Origin: Sphagnum compactum
Lineage: Eukaryota; Bryophyta; Sphagnopsida; Sphagnales
NCBI GenBank assembly: GCA_965153455.1
Contig: OZ234500.1
Span: 12,666,557-12,730,556, forward strand
Reading direction: 5' to 3'
DNA length: 64,000 nt
Below are positions 60,791 through 64,000 of the stretch, one piece after another. Made by a program: the position numbers and the translations under genes. The notes beneath the pieces were generated by a model, which saw only the letters and a program-made list of their open reading frames with translations, was not told where the DNA came from and did not search any database. Positions within the stretch are counted from its first letter, which is position 1. The number at the start of each line of letters is the position of its first letter.

Positions 60791-62405
60791 ATGTCATCAC
60801 TAGGTTGTGGTCTCAATGGTTTGTGCTTGATGAGAGGAGCTGAAATAGAAGTGACATTTGGTAAACCTTTGCAAGAAATTTGGACATGGCTCGGCCATCA
60901 ACTTTTGACATCTAGCACAAGAGAAAATGTGAAGGTATATGAGATAGAATGTTGTAATTCAATGGAATATAGTTGTAATCGTTGTGGAGCTTTGAAGTTT
61001 AGTAGCGCAAGTGCTCTTTCAAACCATCAACGTAGTATTGCTTGTTTTTCATCCCAAAGGAACTTGGAGCATACATGTAAACGGGTAAAAAGTACAAATC
61101 CTCAAGCTTTTGAACCAATTCAAGGTCTGCAGCAAGAGAACTTACAACAAGAGGATTAGTTTGATTTTGACAGTTTAGTTTCAATTCCAGATGACCGTAA
61201 TCCTCCACCTTATGATTCCACATTTTCACTTATGCATTGGATTAGACATTGTAGAGCCACTATTGGGCTATCAAATAAGGACATTAATTCTTTGTTTGAT
61301 AAAGTATTGTTTCACCCATCATTCAAGTTGGAAGATGTGAGTGTGAGGTCTGCTGCACAAATTGACCGCTATGAGCAGACAATTTTTAGAACAGAAGATG
61401 GTTGGGATCAATATCTCATCCATGTTACAGAAGGTGATTCTGGAGATCGTGTCATGTATCACAAGGACCCATTGGAAGCACTATCTTCTATGTTTTCATC
61501 ACCTAGTCTCAAAGAGGACTTTCAAATTGCACCAAGCAATGGTGTTCACCAAGGTGTTTATTCTACCCCAAATATCGGCTTATGGTGGCTACAAATGCAG
61601 GTGCCAATTTCAGTCTTAACTTTCAAGTTATAAACATTTGGAGATTTGAATTAGCATTACTAAGGTGATTCTAAATTCTTTTGGCAATTGGTGGAATGCA
61701 GAACCTCATAAACACACAATGTCCAGGGGCTGTAGTAGTTCCATTAATTTTCTACAGTGACCAAACATCTTTCTCTAATGATGGGAGAGTGACTGGGTAC
61801 CCATTAGTGATGTCCATAGCAAATATTGCATGCGAAAATCGGTATTTAGATGAAGGCCATGTTTTATTGGCCATTCTACCTATTATTTCTTCTACAGAAG
61901 CTTCACATGAGAGAAGATTACAAATATTTCATGAATGTTTGGATGTTGTTCTCAAGCTTCTAAAAGAGGCCAATTTCAAAGGCCTTGCGTTGACTGATCC
62001 CCATGGTGATGAACATTGGGTTTTTCCTTTGCTATATGCTTATGTTTACGATCACCCTGAGGGTTGTAAGGTGTGTTGTTTAAGTTCATGCTACATGTGT
62101 AAGTACATTCAAATTTCATCTTTGTGAAAGTTAGAACTTGAAATGAATTTAAGTTTTTCATTCTCTCACCTAAATGACTTTTGACTTATATGTTGTTTGT
62201 GGATTGGTAGGTTACATGTACTTATGACACAAATCAATGTCAACATCCATGCAGTTTGTGCATGTGTCCAAAGCAATCTTTAAGGGAAGTGGAAAAAAAG
62301 TTTGATTACCGAACTGAAAAGGGAATGCAAGCTTTGGTCATGAAGATGCTTGCATCAACAAAAAAGGATGTTGATTTGTTGTCAAAGGAGAATTTGGTGC
62401 ATCCA
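60791..62405 (+). pseudogene. Plavaka-like (KDZ superfamily) transposase, N-terminal half
   Basis: Exons 60791-61600, 61702-62070 and 62211-62405 join in phase 0 across GT/AG introns of 101 and 140 bp. Exon 1 carries a C2HC finger (CNRCGALKFSS, LSNHQRSIAC; C62, C65, H79, C85) and an in-frame TAG at 61157-61159. A conserved block near its end includes YHKDPLEALSSMF. Exon 2 has the hallmark PLIFYSDQTSFSNDGRVTG, with a probable catalytic Asp at 61759, then GYPLVMSIANI, HVLLAILPII and AYVYDHPEGCK. Exon 3 has a Cys-rich patch (CQHPCSLCMCPK). The order is that of Plavaka transposases, known mostly from fungi: finger, then SDKT/YP...GNI, then D.PE, then C..C. Start 60791 is used; ATG 60962, nearer the finger, is an alternative. 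A possible donor (gtaaag) follows 62405. The C-terminal half is not seen before the copia insertion at 62864. The TAG makes this copy doubtful as an active gene. Confidence 0.7.
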
Positions 62406-62420
62406 GTAAAGGCAAGATAA

Positions 62421-62863
62421 TTTTGCCTTCCTACCCATGAATTTAAGTCTTTTGTTTTATAACTGTTCCTCAAAGGTGCATGTTCATTTTTGTAATACCT
62501 TGTATTGCATCATGTCATTTACTAATGTTCATTGTTAGTTTTAAGGAATTTTCCCTTGAAGATGGAATATTTCCATGTGTTTATAGGATAGCAAACCTAC
62601 ACTAGAACTTATATACAAATATTCATAGTGGTTAAATTTGACCTAATAGTTCTGATTTGTTTATAGCTTTTAGACTCAAATAACTTCTCATCTATATGTA
62701 AAGATAATTAGTTTGTTTGTAGGAAAAATCATATGGGTGGATTTCTTTTTGGTAAAAATGCACGTGTTATTCAATACATCTACATAGACTAGATAAAATT
62801 TGCATATATGTGTAATTGGCATTAACCACTGTGGTTTACTGCAATGTGCTCTTTGGGGATTTA
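62421..62863. other. Spacer or intron between Plavaka-like exons and copia copy 2
   Basis: AT-rich with no coding frame; may be an intron of the transposase gene. The five bases before the copia LTR are attta (62859-62863); their partner would lie outside the window. Confidence 0.4.
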
Positions 62864-63178
62864 TGTTGAGAATTCAAGCTCAACTAGTCAGGTTTCATTA
62901 GTTACTAGAGTAGGAAAGTAACTAGGTTACTTTCACAAGGTTGAATTACTTTCGTTACTTATTTTAGTTTGGTTATTTGTGGTTTGGTCTTTTTAGTTAA
63001 ATACCTTGGTGTTGATGGTTTGGCTTTTCTTTTCTTCATTACACAAGTTTGTGTATTTCTTGTGACAAGAACCTTGGAGGGTTCTTGATGTTGTGTTTTG
63101 TGTTGTAAGCATTATGTTGTAGTTTCCTTTCAATAAAGATTTATGTTTGCACTTGAGTAGATCTCCTATTTGTTAACA
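62864..63178 (+). repeat. 5' LTR of second copia element
   Basis: 315 bp. Carries AATAAA at 63132-63137 and the same TG...CA ends as the first copy. Confidence 0.92.
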
Positions 63179-63190
63179 TGGTATCAGAGC
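63179..63190 (+). promoter_or_regulatory. Primer-binding site, initiator Met-tRNA
   Basis: tggtatcagagc directly follows the LTR, identical to the site in the first copy. Confidence 0.95.
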
Positions 63191-64000
63191 TTAGGTTGTT
63201 TGGTGAGAAAGTTGAAAGAGATCTAGAGCTAGAAAGTCTCTAGAACTAGAGCTTGAGAGTCTCTAGTAATATCATAGGAGTTTGTCAAGTGCAAAAGAGA
63301 AACGGGGAAAGGAAAGAATGTGAAGAGAAAGAAAAGAAAAGAAAAGAGGTGAGAGGAGATCAACATATCAAAGTTGTGGAAGTCAGATCTTTAAAGCTAG
63401 ATCTAGAGCTACTGTGAAAAGATCTTGGAGTGAAACTTGGAGAGGTTGTAGAAGACTGTAGGACGCTTCTATTCTCAAATTTTCAAAAGAAAAGGATATG
63501 TTTTGTGAGAGTTATGAACTTTTGAAAACTTTGTGCCAGATTTGGTTTTTTGGTCATATCTCCTTTGTTTGAGGTTTTTTGGATCTACAGCTTTGGGATC
63601 TTATAGATCATATAGGAATATATGTGTGAGAGAAATTTCATGTCATTTGAATTTGTATTGAGAGAGATCCAAGCATCTGAAGTTTCAGTCTCAGTTTTGA
63701 AGTCAGTTTCTTTTGAAAGTGATATCTCTTTGTAGTCATCATCAATAGAGCTGAAATTTTGAGCAGATATAGAAGACATATATCTTATGTGTCTCCCAAA
63801 ATCTAAAGGATTTTGGAGTTGCTGAGAGCGAGTTATAAGTCATTTTGTGTTCAGGTCCCAGTTTGAGGTGACTTCAAGGAAGTAGCAAGATCTCTCAATT
63901 TATGGAGTTAAATGAGCTCAAATTTTGAGAGAAGGTAGTAGACATAGTGTTCTATGTATCACCAAAATTTTAAATCGATCCAAGGTCATATGTGTGTGGA

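Larger units (their letters stand above)
62864..64000 (+). mobile_element. Second copia element of the same family, 5' part only
   Basis: Plus-strand copy of the 30459-36584 family, cut by the window edge. The 5' LTR (62864-63178) starts tgttgagaattc and ends tttgttaaca. Next come the primer site tggtatcagagc and about 810 bp of leader. It is roughly 90% identical to the first copy by eye, clearly older in divergence than the two LTRs of that copy are from each other. gag would start beyond the window. Confidence 0.92.

Noticed and set aside
61124-61173. Short intron removing the TAG in the Plavaka-like exon 1
   Set aside because: gtctgc...gacag ends exist, but 50 bp is shorter than usual plant introns. 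An in-frame stop is the simpler reading.

Overview
This is eukaryotic nuclear DNA from a land plant. It is AT-rich and gene-poor, with short introns bearing GT/AG ends, and it carries LTR retrotransposons primed by initiator Met-tRNA, hAT transposons, a LINE and plant-like gene fragments. The mixture, including a KDZ/Plavaka-type transposase, would suit a large-genome non-flowering plant such as a fern, lycophyte, bryophyte or gymnosperm. The sequence alone does not settle the species. There are no operons, CRISPR arrays or bacterial features. I found no clearly intact, complete protein-coding gene; most recognisable coding sequence is mobile-element or gene-fragment debris.

Layout. At 1-1030 (+) and 10091-11975 (-) are two decayed transposases of the ZNF862-like hAT family. 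At 5139-7199 a non-autonomous hAT-type element with 12-bp inverted ends and an 8-bp target duplication holds a 5'-truncated LINE. From 7.2 to 9.4 kb is a less AT-rich unique stretch with exon-like pieces that I cannot name. From 14 to 23 kb are several low-complexity or tandem blocks, including an unusual array of hairpin-forming GAAGAAGRYGAYGGC units (22.03-22.55 kb) followed by a tandem duplication. A nearly complete Ty1/copia element lies at 30459-36584 (-). It has 98% identical LTRs, a GACAT target duplication, a PBS and a PPT, and its one-frame gag-pol is broken by three in-frame stops. From 36.6 to 44 kb is mostly AT-rich DNA with nothing callable except one decayed coding stretch.

From 44 to 52 kb is repeat-dominated: a CTCAC-rich minisatellite, an 830-bp-spaced repeat pair, three copies of one LTR-like element (one flanked by an unusual 60-bp duplication) and a ~147-bp tandem repeat. 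From 52.1 to 57.5 kb all recognisable exons lie on the minus strand: three phase-consistent exons of an ER DnaJ/thioredoxin protein (ERDJ3A/DNAJC16-like), four phase-consistent exons of a protein I do not recognise, and one ubiquilin (DSK2)-like exon with a stop. At 60791-62405 (+) is the N-terminal half of a Plavaka-like (KDZ) transposase with a zinc finger. A second member of the same copia family (from 62864, +) interrupts the locus and runs off the window.

How it fits together: the window records nested transposition (LINE in hAT, copia beside or in Plavaka), solo-LTR formation and probable gene-fragment capture. The most interesting parts are the plant Plavaka-like gene, the minus-strand cluster of intron-bearing gene fragments, and the element flanked by a 60-bp direct repeat.
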